Source of the DNA: Aquiluna sp.
GTDB lineage: Bacteria > Actinomycetota > Actinomycetes > Actinomycetales > Microbacteriaceae
Length of the DNA: 59,857 nt
Assembly (NCBI GenBank): GCA_028822985.1
Contig: JAPKCK010000009.1
Location: forward strand, 1 to 59,857
Direction: 5' to 3'
Shown: positions 26,811 through 36,047 of the stretch, one piece after another
Numbering within the stretch: position 1 is the stretch's first letter
Layout: every line of letters starts with the position of its first letter
Made by a program: the position numbers and the translations under genes
The notes under the pieces: generated by a model
What the model was told of the DNA's origin: nothing
What the model saw: only the letters and a program-made list of their open reading frames with translations
Databases searched by the model: none

Positions 26811-27284
26811 TTAGTCCAAAAGCTCAAGGAATGGGCGGTACTCCTCTAGGGAACCGTCGAGCACTGGAACAGCTAGCTGTATCGGGCTCATTCCGTCACT
26901 CACAAAAATAGTGTGCATCGAGCCTGGCCCTTCGGCAATTTCCAATAGAATTCCGAGATTTCCCCCGTAACCAAGGTCGTACTTGGCTTTGGGTCCTACT
27001 TCGAATTCGTAGACGGTTCGATTGTTATCTTGATCAACAGTCTGAATATTTGCGCTGATAGCGGTATCTGAACTGTTAACAAAGGAGCCAATGAGAACTG
27101 CCTGGGACCCTTCGGATTTGATGAAGATGAGGTTTCTTGCCTTCAAGCTCCCAATGTCACTAACAACTCCATCGCTGGGCGAGTAGGGGTCTAGCGAGGA
27201 CACGTTTCTGCTCAACGAGCAACCGGAGAGTGCAACAACGGTTAGAACTGTGGCCAAAAGGGCAGTTAATTTCTTGATTTGCAA
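26811..27284 (-). CDS. Conserved actinobacterial lipoprotein
   Basis: A 157-residue lipoprotein with signal peptide and lipobox LSGC near residue 22, then SLSRNVSSLDPYSPSDGV, a beginning common to a family of lipoproteins found next to regX3/carD in Microbacteriaceae. The mature part looks like an all-beta domain, somewhat like copper-chaperone PCuAC-type folds but without the His/Met copper ligands. It converges with regX3 and is divergent from carD. Confidence 0.7.
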   Translation of the reverse strand: MQIKKLTALLATVLTVVALSGCSLSRNVSSLDPYSPSDGVVSDIGSLKARNLIFIKSEGSQAVLIGSFVNSSDTAISANIQTVDQDNNRTVYEFEVGPKAKYDLGYGGNLGILLEIAEGPGSMHTIFVSDGMSPIQLAVPVLDGSLEEYRPFLELLD

Positions 27285-27375
27285 GGGTCCTCCGCATTAG
27301 CTAACCCCTAAAGTCTAGCTTAGGTAATTGGCGGGAACTATGGTAAAATAAGGGCTTTGAAGCCGAGAGAAGTGT

Positions 27376-27858
27376 ATGAAGTTTGAAGTTGGCGAAACAG
27401 TTGTTTATCCTCACCACGGTGCGGCAGAGATTATCGAAGTTTCGAAAAAAACCGTGCGCGGTGAATCCCAAACTTATCTGAAGCTTCGAGTTGCTCAAGG
27501 CGATCTTATTATCCAGGTGCCGGCCGCAAACGTCGAAATGGTCGGCGTAAGAGACGTGATTGATAAAAAGGGTGTCAAGCAGGTCTTTGACGTGCTGAGA
27601 GCCGAGTTCGTCGAAGAGCCAACTAACTGGTCTAGGCGCTATAAGGCGAACTTGGAAAAGCTAGCTTCTGGCGATGTAGTAAAGGTCTCTGAGGTAGTTC
27701 GGGACCTGTGGCGTCGTGACCAGGACCGAGGCTTGAGTGCTGGCGAGAAGCGAATGTTGGCTAAGGCAAGACAGATTCTTATCTCGGAGCTTGCCCTGGC
27801 ACGCAAGGTCGATGAAGAAAAGGCGTCTGCGGAGCTTGACAAGGTATTGGCAAGCTAA
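27376..27858 (+). CDS. carD: CarD-family RNA polymerase-binding regulator
   Basis: A 160-residue global transcription factor that binds the RNAP beta subunit and stabilises open promoter complexes, notably at rRNA promoters. The N-terminal RNAP-interaction domain begins [18 protein letters not shown]; the C-terminal helical DNA-binding part includes [13 protein letters not shown] and the Trp-containing [10 protein letters not shown]. It precedes ispDF with a three-base gap, the usual actinobacterial arrangement. Confidence 0.96.
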   Translation: MKFEVGETVVYPHHGAAEIIEVSKKTVRGESQTYLKLRVAQGDLIIQVPAANVEMVGVRDVIDKKGVKQVFDVLRAEFVEEPTNWSRRYKANLEKLASGDVVKVSEVVRDLWRRDQDRGLSAGEKRMLAKARQILISELALARKVDEEKASAELDKVLAS

Positions 27859-27861
27859 CAA

Positions 27862-28980
27862 ATGACCGTAGCGGTGGTGTTGGTCTCTGCCGGTAAGGGC
27901 GCAAGGCTTGGGGCGTCAGTTCCGAAGGCCGTGGTGTCGGTAGCCGGCAAGACTTTATTAGAGCTCTCCTTGATGCACATTTCGGAATTCAAGCCAGACC
28001 AGCTGATTGTGGTTGCGCCCGAGGGCCTGACCGAGGAATTCGAAAGGCTAACCGCCAAATTCTTCCTAGATTTTAAGGTTGTGACCGGCGGTAGTTCGAG
28101 ACAAAAGTCCGTGGCCGCTGGTATGGAAGAAGTGACATCCGATTTTGTTTTGGTGCACGACGCTGCTCGGGCGTTCACCCCAAAAGAGGTATTTGACCGT
28201 GTAAAAGGGGCGCTTGAGTGGGCCGATTGCGTTGTCCCAACAATTAGGCTTTCAGACACTGTCAAGCAGGTGAATGATCGCTGGGTCGATAAGACCGTGG
28301 ACCGTAACCAGCTCAGGCTTGCGCAAACCCCTCAGGGGTTTCGGGTTTCGACTCTAAGAGACGGCTTAGCTAGGGCGGCCGAAGACTTCACGGATGAAGC
28401 CGGGCTTCTAGAGTCCATAGGGGTGCCCACCGCGATAGTTGATGGCCACGAGCACGGCTTCAAGGTGACTACTCCTTCAGACCTTGAGCGCGCCCGCGCA
28501 ATTTTTGCAGATGTTCGCTCCGGAATTGGGGTTGATGCCCACCAGTTCAGTGATGCGGGGACGCTGATGTTGGGATGCTTGGAATGGCCCGAATATCGAT
28601 TGCTTTCTGGGCACAGCGATGGAGATGCAGTTGCCCACGCGATCGTCGATGCGCTTCTTGCTGCCGCCAGCCTGGGCGACATCGGCTCTAATTTTGGAAC
28701 TGACAGACCTGAATATCAAGGAGCAAGCGGCGAGCTTTTCTTGAGAGAAACTCTTAGGTTGCTTTCTGATGCCGGTTTCGAACCGGCCAACGTTTCAGTG
28801 CAGGTGGTTGCGGATGAGCCAAAAATAGGCCCGAGGCGATTGGAAATTGAGCAACACCTGAGCCTAATAATTGGGGCTCCTGTCTCTGTATTGGCTACCA
28901 CGACTGACGGACTTGGTTTCTTGGCTGACTCAAGAGGAATAGCCGCTGTGGCAACCTCTCTCGTGAGAATGCGTGGCTAG
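27862..28980 (+). CDS. ispDF: Bifunctional IspD/IspF (MEP pathway)
   Basis: A 372-residue fusion of two MEP-pathway enzymes. Residues 1-~215 are 2-C-methyl-D-erythritol 4-phosphate cytidylyltransferase (VSAGKGARLGASVPKA, HDAARAF, LAQTPQGFR). Residues ~216-372 are 2-C-methyl-D-erythritol 2,4-cyclodiphosphate synthase (GVDAHQF metal ligands, SGHSDGDAVAHAIVDALL, ATTTDGLGF). The fused form is known in several bacterial groups; the reactions are two steps apart, with IspE between them. It overlaps cysS by eight bases. Confidence 0.96.
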   Translation: MTVAVVLVSAGKGARLGASVPKAVVSVAGKTLLELSLMHISEFKPDQLIVVAPEGLTEEFERLTAKFFLDFKVVTGGSSRQKSVAAGMEEVTSDFVLVHDAARAFTPKEVFDRVKGALEWADCVVPTIRLSDTVKQVNDRWVDKTVDRNQLRLAQTPQGFRVSTLRDGLARAAEDFTDEAGLLESIGVPTAIVDGHEHGFKVTTPSDLERARAIFADVRSGIGVDAHQFSDAGTLMLGCLEWPEYRLLSGHSDGDAVAHAIVDALLAAASLGDIGSNFGTDRPEYQGASGELFLRETLRLLSDAGFEPANVSVQVVADEPKIGPRRLEIEQHLSLIIGAPVSVLATTTDGLGFLADSRGIAAVATSLVRMRG

Positions 28981-30382
28981 GCTTTTGAACATGAAGCTCT
29001 ACGACACGAAAGCCGGCGAACTAAGGGATTTCGAGCCCTTAGTAGCGGGGCGGGTTTCTATGTATGTTTGCGGCCCAACCGTTCAGTCCGCGCCTCACAT
29101 TGGGCACCTACGGTCCGCGCTTGTTTATGACCTAATGGCAAGGTGGTTTACACACCTAGGACTCGAAGTTCAACTAGTTAGAAATGTCACGGACATTGAT
29201 GACAAGGTTTTGGAAAAAGCCGTTGAGCAGTCAGTCGAGTGGTGGGAGTTGGCCTACAAAAACGAGCAATTGTTCGCTACTGATTATCGTCGGCTCGCCA
29301 TCGGGCTTCCAGCGCATGAGCCAAGAGCAACCGGCCACATCTCACAGATGATTACCCTCATCGAAAAGCTTGCTGAGCTTGGTTACGCCTACGAGAGCCT
29401 CGATGGCTCAGGGGGCATTTATTTCGACACGGCGAAATGGTCAAATTACGGCGAACTTACCAACCAGAAACTAGATGACATGGAGGGTGAACGCTCACAT
29501 CCGGCGAAGATAAATCCTCAGGATTTTGCCCTGTGGAAAGCAGCCAAGTCCACCGAACCAGAATCTGCTAACTGGCCTTCTCCCTTTGGTAGCGGCCGCC
29601 CGGGTTGGCACATTGAGTGTTCAGCTATGGCTGCCCATTATCTAGGGGAGAGTTTTGACATTCACGGGGGTGGCCTAGACCTTCGGTTCCCTCACCATGA
29701 AAATGAGCTTGCGCAATCCACTGCAGCTGGCCACGGCTTTGCGAACTACTGGGTTCACAATGGGCTGGTGAGTATTCAGGGTCAAAAGATGTCCAAGTCA
29801 CTAGGGAATTCGATATTGTCAGAGGACCTATTTGACAAAGTCAGTGACAAAGCTGCTCGTTACTATTTGGCCAGCGCTCACTACCGCTCAGTCCTTGACT
29901 ACCACCCAGAGGCAACAGTCGAAGCTTCCGCTGCACTTTCAAGGCTTCACGGTTTCGTTGTTCGGGCGGCAAGGGAATTGAAGGAAACTAGGTTTAGTAA
30001 TTTTGCAGTCGTTGAGTTACCCGATGATTTCACTACGCAAATGAACGATGACTTGAATATTCCTGGAGCACTTGCTGTTATTCACGAAAGTGCAACTGCG
30101 GGTAACACCGATCTAGACGAGCAGCGATTAAGCCAAGCGCATCAGCGCTGGAGCGAGGTAGTCGGTATGCTCGAGGTTCTAGGTCTTTCTTTGGACACAT
30201 CGAACAGGACCAATCAAGAGCATCGAGCGCTGGATCAATTGATCCAAACTTTGATTGCCGAGAGAAATAAAGCTAGAGAAGACAAGAACTATCAACGCGC
30301 TGATCAGATACGCGACCAGCTAATAGAAATTGGTATCGAGCTATCTGACTCGACATCTGGAACACATTGGAGTTTGAAATAA
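28973..30382 (+). CDS. cysS: Cysteinyl-tRNA synthetase
   Basis: Class I aminoacyl-tRNA synthetase charging tRNA-Cys, 469 residues. The zinc-binding CGPTVQ, the HIGH motif (APHIGHLRSALVYD), HIECSAMA, GGGLDLRFPHHENE and the KMSKS loop (QKMSKSLGNS) are all present, with the C-terminal DALR helix. The GTG at 28973 overlaps ispDF; an ATG at 28991 is an equally good start. The stop overlaps the rlmB ATG (TAATG). Confidence 0.96.
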   Translation: MARLLNMKLYDTKAGELRDFEPLVAGRVSMYVCGPTVQSAPHIGHLRSALVYDLMARWFTHLGLEVQLVRNVTDIDDKVLEKAVEQSVEWWELAYKNEQLFATDYRRLAIGLPAHEPRATGHISQMITLIEKLAELGYAYESLDGSGGIYFDTAKWSNYGELTNQKLDDMEGERSHPAKINPQDFALWKAAKSTEPESANWPSPFGSGRPGWHIECSAMAAHYLGESFDIHGGGLDLRFPHHENELAQSTAAGHGFANYWVHNGLVSIQGQKMSKSLGNSILSEDLFDKVSDKAARYYLASAHYRSVLDYHPEATVEASAALSRLHGFVVRAARELKETRFSNFAVVELPDDFTTQMNDDLNIPGALAVIHESATAGNTDLDEQRLSQAHQRWSEVVGMLEVLGLSLDTSNRTNQEHRALDQLIQTLIAERNKAREDKNYQRADQIRDQLIEIGIELSDSTSGTHWSLK

Positions 30383-31350
30383 TGGCAAAAATTGGAAGAC
30401 CCGGAGCTAGCAAGTCTAAAAAGGGCCCGCTCAAGGGAACTGGTGGGCACGGACGAAAGTCCTTAGAGGGCAAAGGCCCAACGCCTAAGGCTGAGGATCG
30501 CAAATATCACAAGACTTATCGTTCCCCAAAGGATGTGACCGAAGTTCGTCAAACACCTAAAAAAGGTCAGTTTGTGGCTTCAAAGACGGGCAAGGCATCG
30601 AAGGCTAATGCCACCGAAGTGCTATCCGGTAGAAACTCCGTGGTTGAAGCGCTGAAGGCTAGCGTCCCAGCCACCGCTCTTTTCATTGCACAGCGCATCG
30701 AGGTTGACGACCGAGTGCGGGAATCAATGACCATCGCCAATAAGCGCGGGATTATCATCAACGAAGTCACTCGAGTCGAGATTGATCGGATGACCGGTGG
30801 AGACAGCGTCCACCAAGGAATTGCACTTCAGGTTCCGCCATACAATTACAAAGACCCGAATGAACTCTTGGACCGAGCCTTGTCTCAATCGGTTTTGCCG
30901 CTCCTGGTCGCACTAGATGGGATAACCGACCCTCGAAACCTTGGTGCGATAATCCGATCGGTTGCCGCATTCGGCGGTGACGGAATCATCTTGCCCCAGC
31001 GTAGAAGCGTCGGTGTCACTGCAGCGGCTTGGAAAACAAGCGCTGGAGCAGCAGCCAGAATGCCGGTTGCCTTGGCAGCAAACTTGAACCAGACAATTAA
31101 GGAATACAAGCGTCGAGGCGTCTTTGTGGTCGGTCTTGATGGTGACGGAGACGTATCGCTACCTAATTTTCAGCTCTTCGACAAGCCACTTCTGGTTGTT
31201 GTCGGGTCTGAAGGTAAAGGGCTGTCGCGGTTGGTGCAGGAAAACTGTGACCAGGTTATTTCGATACCAATTTCCGAGGTTACGGAATCGCTGAATGCTG
31301 GAATTGCTGCGAGCGTAGCTCTTTATCAAATTGCAGCGTTGAGGGCCTAG
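30382..31350 (+). CDS. rlmB: 23S rRNA (guanosine-2'-O-)methyltransferase RlmB
   Basis: SPOUT methyltransferase, 322 residues from the ATG at 30382. A basic, low-complexity N-terminal extension (~75 residues, typical of actinobacterial RlmB) precedes the substrate-binding domain (GRNSVVEAL). The SPOUT knot carries DGITDPRNLGAIIRS, VVVGSEGKGLS and SLNAGIAASVAL, which bind S-adenosylmethionine and G2251. Its ATG overlaps the cysS stop and its end overlaps the converging DUF4032 gene by four bases. Confidence 0.93.
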   Translation: MAKIGRPGASKSKKGPLKGTGGHGRKSLEGKGPTPKAEDRKYHKTYRSPKDVTEVRQTPKKGQFVASKTGKASKANATEVLSGRNSVVEALKASVPATALFIAQRIEVDDRVRESMTIANKRGIIINEVTRVEIDRMTGGDSVHQGIALQVPPYNYKDPNELLDRALSQSVLPLLVALDGITDPRNLGAIIRSVAAFGGDGIILPQRRSVGVTAAAWKTSAGAAARMPVALAANLNQTIKEYKRRGVFVVGLDGDGDVSLPNFQLFDKPLLVVVGSEGKGLSRLVQENCDQVISIPISEVTESLNAGIAASVALYQIAALRA

Positions 31351-32660
31351 ACCTTATCTCGCCAGTCCCCAGTTTCATCATCATCGCTCACTACAATTAG
31401 CCCGGTTGGGATCGATTCGGCAAGCATTATCGTGTCAGTCATTGGGCTTCCGGATAGCAACGAGGACTCATCACGGCGTTCGGCCAAGACGTCTGAGATG
31501 TAGCTTCGAACTGCATCAACAAGGGCGATGTCACTACCTTGAACTTCGGACTGTTTTAGTCTGTGCCTTAGGACCTCGTGGAACAACTCGGCCGGTTCAA
31601 GCTTGCCGAGCAGCTCTGGTGGTATCGCCCCAACCACCGGCTCGAAGACTTCGCTAAGCCACTTGTGCGCCAAAACTTCCTCATCGAAGCCGAGGTGAGC
31701 ATTGGCCAGCGAGTACTGGTCAATGTCATTCAGCAGACGCCTTGCTTGATTTTCTTCAACGTCAAGACCGGTGACTAGCAAGAGTCTCCTAGCGTGATGA
31801 CCCGCGTCCACGACCTTCGGCTGAATCCTTACTGTTCTTTTATCTTGATCTTTGGCCATCGATAGCTCTTGAATATCAAACCCAAGGTCGTTGAGGCGTT
31901 GAATTCTTCTAGCAATCTTCCACCGCTCGCTGTCATCGAAGGTTTCGGTTGCGGTGAGTTCTTTCCAAAGTTCCCGGTACTTATCTACGATCCGCTGACT
32001 GACGGTTCCAGGGTCTAAGTCAGTGGCTTTTCCAGATGCAATTAGATCCATCAACTCACCGGCAATGTTTACGCGCCCGATCTCCAGATCGTTTTCACGC
32101 TGACCATTTGAGAGCTTGGAGTCATAGAGATGTCCGGTTTCGGCATCCACTAGATACGCGGCGAATTGCCCGGCGTCCCTTCTGAACAAGGTGTTTGAGA
32201 GTGAGACGTCACCCCAGAAAAATCCAGCCAGGTGAAGTCGCACCAGGAGTAGCGCTAGAGCGTCGACCAACCGGTTGGCAGTTTGTTCCCTTAGTCCTTG
32301 AGACCACATCGCGCGGTAGGGGAGTGAGAATTTTAGGTGCCTGGTTATCAATACCGCCGGCAGCGGGTTCCCATCCAGATCCTCGCGCTCTTGGATTATT
32401 GCAAAGGCTTCAACGCAGGGAATGTCGAGTTTTTCCAGTTTGCGAAGCATCTCGTATTCGCGTTTTGCCAGATCAAACAGGGTTTCCTTGATGGCTATGA
32501 CGTGATCGTTTAGGTGGGCAAATCTAACCGTGTGTCGGGACAGCCCCTTGGGTAAGGCAGCAATGTTTTCCTTAGGCCAATCTTCCAACGGCAAATGCCA
32601 CGGCAGATCCAGTAACTCTGGTTCTGCCGCGGCAGCCGTAATGCTTATTGAAGATGGCAT
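31347..32660 (-). CDS. DUF4032 protein with kinase-like fold
   Basis: A 437-residue protein. Residues ~20-230 resemble a lipopolysaccharide-kinase/RIO-like fold, with VIAIKETL (possible ATP-binding Lys), LVRLHLAGFFWGDVSLSNTL (catalytic-loop-like HxG..D..N) and YLVDAETG (DFG-like DAE). The rest is the DUF4032 region conserved in actinobacteria. Its target is unknown. It follows the sugar ATPase gene with a six-base gap, so they are probably cotranscribed. Confidence 0.8.
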   Translation of the reverse strand: MPSSISITAAAAEPELLDLPWHLPLEDWPKENIAALPKGLSRHTVRFAHLNDHVIAIKETLFDLAKREYEMLRKLEKLDIPCVEAFAIIQEREDLDGNPLPAVLITRHLKFSLPYRAMWSQGLREQTANRLVDALALLLVRLHLAGFFWGDVSLSNTLFRRDAGQFAAYLVDAETGHLYDSKLSNGQRENDLEIGRVNIAGELMDLIASGKATDLDPGTVSQRIVDKYRELWKELTATETFDDSERWKIARRIQRLNDLGFDIQELSMAKDQDKRTVRIQPKVVDAGHHARRLLLVTGLDVEENQARRLLNDIDQYSLANAHLGFDEEVLAHKWLSEVFEPVVGAIPPELLGKLEPAELFHEVLRHRLKQSEVQGSDIALVDAVRSYISDVLAERRDESSLLSGSPMTDTIMLAESIPTGLIVVSDDDETGDWRDKV

Positions 32661-32666
32661 TGAAGC

Positions 32667-33740
32667 CTAGTTAAGGCGTTCGCCCGACTCGGTGTCGAAG
32701 ACGTGCACTGCCTCTGGATCAGCCTGAAGGTGGATCTTATCTCCGGCCATTGGGTGATCGATTGGGTGCACTCGAACAACAATGTTCTGCTCTGTGCCGT
32801 CTAGCTGAACGCGACCATAGAGGTAGCCATCGCTTCCAAGTTCTTCGATCACGTCAACATCAACTATTAGGCCCTTTGGCGCAACGGTCAGTTTTTCAGG
32901 CCGGACACCTACGGTCACTCGTTTGCCAGTTGCTTTCGCCAGGATTTCGCGAGCAATGGGTAGTACTGCATCTCCGAACTGAACACCGCCGTCAATTATT
33001 GGAAGCTGAACAAGGTTCATTGCGGGTGAGCCGATGAAGCCGGCTACGAAAACATTCTGTGGTCGATCGTAAAGGTTTCTCGGGGTGTCAACCTGCTGTA
33101 GTAGGCCGTCTTTCAAAACTGCAACTCGGTCTCCCATGGTCATGGCTTCCACCTGATCGTGTGTCACATAAACCGTGGTTACTCCAAGACGTCTCTGAAG
33201 TGAAGCAATCTGAGTTCTGGTCTGGACCCGAAGTTTGGCGTCCAGGTTGGAAAGTGGCTCATCCATTAGGAAAACCTGCGGCTGTCGAACAATGGCTCGA
33301 CCCATCGCAACTCTCTGACGCTGACCACCGGAAAGAGCCTTTGGCTTGCGGTTTAGATATGGCTCCAAATCCAATAGCTTGGCAGCCTCTAAAACTCGCT
33401 CTGCACGTTCGTCCTTGTTTACACCGGCGATTTTCAAGGCAAAGCCCATGTTCTCCGCGACGGTCATGTGTGGGTAGAGGGCATAGTTCTGAAAGACCAT
33501 CGCAATATCTCGGTCTTTTGGCGGCACATCGGTGACTTCTCTGTCTCCGATGTAGATGCCACCCTCGTTAACTTCTTCAAGCCCGGCAAGCATTCTCAAT
33601 GAAGTTGACTTGCCACAACCCGAAGGTCCAACGAGAACTAAAAGCTCGCCGTCTTTTACTTCAAGGTTTAGTTTGTCCACCGCTGGCTTAGTTCCGCCTG
33701 GGTAGATTCTGGTTGCATTTTTAAATGACACTGTTGCCAT
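32667..33740 (-). CDS. Multiple-sugar ABC transporter ATP-binding protein (MsiK/UgpC type)
   Basis: A 357-residue CUT1-class ATPase. Walker [10 protein letters not shown], signature LSGGQRQRVAMGRAIV, Walker B VFLMDEPLSNLDA and the H-loop YVTHDQVEAMTM are followed by a C-terminal OB/TOBE regulatory domain with GVRPEKL. No sugar permease or binding protein is adjacent, as for MsiK in Streptomyces, a shared ATPase that serves several sugar importers. A candidate msiK leader RNA sits just upstream. Confidence 0.93.
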   Translation of the reverse strand: MATVSFKNATRIYPGGTKPAVDKLNLEVKDGELLVLVGPSGCGKSTSLRMLAGLEEVNEGGIYIGDREVTDVPPKDRDIAMVFQNYALYPHMTVAENMGFALKIAGVNKDERAERVLEAAKLLDLEPYLNRKPKALSGGQRQRVAMGRAIVRQPQVFLMDEPLSNLDAKLRVQTRTQIASLQRRLGVTTVYVTHDQVEAMTMGDRVAVLKDGLLQQVDTPRNLYDRPQNVFVAGFIGSPAMNLVQLPIIDGGVQFGDAVLPIAREILAKATGKRVTVGVRPEKLTVAPKGLIVDVDVIEELGSDGYLYGRVQLDGTEQNIVVRVHPIDHPMAGDKIHLQADPEAVHVFDTESGERLN

Positions 33741-33744
33741 GATT

Positions 33745-33795
33745 TACTCCTTCACCGGCAGGTACGTGCCGGACGATCCGTAGTGATGGATGTTT
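33745..33795 (-). promoter_or_regulatory. Candidate msiK-type leader RNA
   Basis: On the minus strand two hairpins precede the gene: ATCC/GGAT around an eight-base loop (33776-33791) and CCGGCA-CGTACC-TGCCGG (33755-33772), the second directly before the ribosome binding site AAGGAG (33747-33752). Actinobacteria carry an Rfam motif named msiK, two hairpins with the second near the ribosome binding site, upstream of such sugar ATPase genes. The match is from memory of its architecture. Confidence 0.5.
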
Positions 33796-33874
33796 GCCTA
33801 AGCGAACAACATAAGTATGTCACTGGAATTAGACTTGACCGGCATCGAAATAAAGTTGACGACAAAGGACAAAG

Positions 33875-34723
33875 ATGACCCCCAACGAAAAGCCAACCCG
33901 TTCAGAGCAACGTGAAGCAGCAAGAGACAAAGCGCGCGATCTTCGGAAGCTGAGCGCCAAGAAGGAAAAGCGCAATCGTCTGCTCATACAGGTCTCCGTT
34001 GTTCTTGTAGCTCTTGGGATTATCGGAGGCATCGCGGCTGTAGTTCTGGTTGACGCGGCCAACCGCGCAGACGCACCCATTGTTGGGGAAACACCAAACA
34101 ACTTGACCGATCTTGGTGGGCTAAAAATCGGTGTTGGGCTCCAGGCCTTTACTCTGAGCAACACACCAACCCCTGATGCAGCTGAAGAGACTCCTAAAAT
34201 TGAGATCTATGTCGATTACCAATGCCCAATTTGTCAGGCTTTTGATGTGCCCAACTCTTCTCAGGTTCGCTCTTGGGCCGACGTGGGTGCCGCAACGGTT
34301 GAAATCAGGCCCATTTCGTTTCTTGATAGAGCCTCGCTGAATGCTTACTCTTCGAGAGCCGCTAATACTGCTTTTTGCGTTGCTAATTTCGAGCCAGATT
34401 CCTTCTACGACCTACACGAGCTCTTGATGGCTAATCAGCCGGAGGAGGGCACCCAGGGACATGATGATGATCAGCTATTTGAATACGCGAAAGAGGCTGG
34501 TGCTGGTACTGAAGACGTGAAGGGCTGCATCCAAGCCAAGAGCTTCGGGGACTACATTGAACAGCACACGCAGGCAGTGCTCTCGTCTCCTCAGAACGGA
34601 GTCAGTGTTACCGGTACTCCAACGATATTGGTAAACGACAGGCAGTACACCTGGGCGACCGGAGAAGAACTGGTGTCCGCTGAGCGATTCGCTCAGTTCG
34701 TCCAATTGGCAACTGCTGAGTAG
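33875..34723 (+). CDS. Membrane-anchored DsbA-family thioredoxin-like protein
   Basis: A 282-residue extracytoplasmic thiol-disulfide protein. A charged N-terminus and one membrane helix (residues ~44-66, VSVVLVALGIIGGIAAVVLV) precede the thioredoxin fold with active site CPIC (DYQCPICQAF) and the cis-Pro loop TGTPTILVNDRQY. It probably helps oxidative folding of exported proteins. Divergent from the sugar ATPase operon. Confidence 0.88.
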   Translation: MTPNEKPTRSEQREAARDKARDLRKLSAKKEKRNRLLIQVSVVLVALGIIGGIAAVVLVDAANRADAPIVGETPNNLTDLGGLKIGVGLQAFTLSNTPTPDAAEETPKIEIYVDYQCPICQAFDVPNSSQVRSWADVGAATVEIRPISFLDRASLNAYSSRAANTAFCVANFEPDSFYDLHELLMANQPEEGTQGHDDDQLFEYAKEAGAGTEDVKGCIQAKSFGDYIEQHTQAVLSSPQNGVSVTGTPTILVNDRQYTWATGEELVSAERFAQFVQLATAE

Positions 34724-34779
34724 TTGGTCAGGTTAGTTCCAGGCAGCTCTGCCGTTATGAGTAATTGAGGTAGCTGACT

Positions 34780-35382
34780 CTAATTGTCTACTTCAGGAGG
34801 GAAAGTCTCTGATCTGTAGACGACCTGGCTGTCAGCATCCAAGTAGTCTATTTTCGCAAGATAGTCCTGAGCAGCAACCCCGTCATACATTTGATAGAAG
34901 GTTGCGGAAAGCGCCACGTCCACACCAATCAGCGCTGCCGAATCAGTTGCTTCAAAAGCCTCTTGGTTGACTTCAATGGTGATTGATCTGAAGTCGTCAC
35001 TGTGAGTTATCGCAAGAATCGAAGGCTCGGAGGAGGCCATTGCCGCAAAGGCTCCTTCCACGCTCATTGCTGCTGACTGCAAAGTTTCGTCTCGCTTAGC
35101 CAAAGACATTCTGTAGGTCACCGAACCATCAGGGTTGCGCGCATAACCCACATAACCTTGGTCCGCGACCATCTGGTAGAGCTCATCATCAGTAAGGTCA
35201 CCTAGCAAGCTTGCTGGAATTGTTATGTCAACCGTTTCGATGGTTTCATCGACTGGGTTCGAGGTGGGCGCAATCGCCTCCGCTGTACTTGGTGAAACCG
35301 AAGACTCTAAAGTGTTGGCTGCGCAGCCAGTTAGTAGCAGTAGGCTAGCGCCAAGGACGGCTGTTCTAAACAAGAGTGTCAT
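34780..35382 (-). CDS. Hypothetical lipoprotein
   Basis: A 200-residue lipoprotein: signal peptide with lipobox LTGC near residue 20, a Ser/Thr/Pro-rich linker, then a folded domain beginning TVDITIPASLLG. No family recognised. It converges with the DsbA-like gene. Upstream, 35436-35470 holds an 8-bp perfect stem (AGGTCTGG/CCAGACCT) that may lie in its 5' leader. Confidence 0.7.
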   Translation of the reverse strand: MTLLFRTAVLGASLLLLTGCAANTLESSVSPSTAEAIAPTSNPVDETIETVDITIPASLLGDLTDDELYQMVADQGYVGYARNPDGSVTYRMSLAKRDETLQSAAMSVEGAFAAMASSEPSILAITHSDDFRSITIEVNQEAFEATDSAALIGVDVALSATFYQMYDGVAAQDYLAKIDYLDADSQVVYRSETFPPEVDN

Positions 35383-35599
35383 GTGTTCCTAATTTCTTTG
35401 GATCAAGCTCCAAGCACAGGCGACCATTACCAAGTAGGTCTGGGTGCGCAGTAATGTTCAATCCAGACCTTACAAGCCCCCAAATTTAGATACCTGCAGC
35501 TAGCTGAAATGGCTGGCCACCTGTGCTGTTTAACCGAGCACGCTCCAGGTCAAAACGAACTGATTAAATTAGCCGGAGCTCAAAGAAGCTAAATGATTA

Positions 35600-35648
35600 A
35601 TAAAAAAAATAACGGGTCACCCTTGAGTGAACCGCTATTTGTTTTTTA
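35600..35648 (-). terminator. Rho-independent terminator (possibly bidirectional)
   Basis: On the minus strand AATAGCGGTTCAC and GTGACCCGTTATT pair with one mismatch and one wobble, followed by eight T. The plus strand also shows GTTTTTT after the stem. It closes the 42-codon gene at 35652-35780. Confidence 0.85.
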
Positions 35649-35651
35649 GAG

Positions 35652-35780
35652 CTACTTGATAACCGTTATGCGGCCATCAAGGGTCATAGTTGTGACTTTT
35701 CCTGCGGCCAGGTCGGCCTTCAGAGCATCAGCCAACACTATGGCGTCAATGTCCCTTTGTAGGTCAAAATCTTCTAACAT
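35652..35780 (-). CDS. Small protein of unknown function (42 aa)
   Basis: Forty-three codons: MLEDFDLQRDIDAIVLADAL, then KADLAAGKVTTMTLDGRITV, ending IK. The ATG has an unusually strong Shine-Dalgarno (GGAGGAGG) six bases upstream, and a strong terminator follows the stop within four bases. It therefore has the marks of a complete, expressed unit. The first half suggests an acidic helix and the second a beta hairpin. No family recognised. Confidence 0.65.
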   Translation of the reverse strand: MLEDFDLQRDIDAIVLADALKADLAAGKVTTMTLDGRITVIK

Positions 35781-35949
35781 CTTTGACCTCCTCCGCGCTT
35801 TTCAGGCTACCCCTAGAACGCCCCCGCATCCAAGTTGTCCCTTCCCCAAAAAGTGGTAGCAGGATTTGTCCCAAGGGACTGATTGATGTATTTACTATTA
35901 GCTAAGCCCACAAGCCCTGCACGCGGCGCTCGCTGCGACGTAAGAGGGG

Positions 35950-36047
35950 GTCATAGGGGGAGAATCCCCCTAAATCCAAGGGAAATGCTTACAACTAGAT
36001 GCCAATAAGCGATTATCCATTAGGCTATGGCGGGGCTAAAACCCCAA
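35950..36047. repeat. Cluster of G/C-run inverted repeats before tRNA-Thr
   Basis: AGGGGGAGAATCCCCCT forms a 6-bp stem with a tetra/pentaloop, preceded by another GGGGG run, and GGGGCTAAAACCCC forms a second hairpin just before the tRNA. The role is unknown; it might be a terminator or processing signal. Confidence 0.4.
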
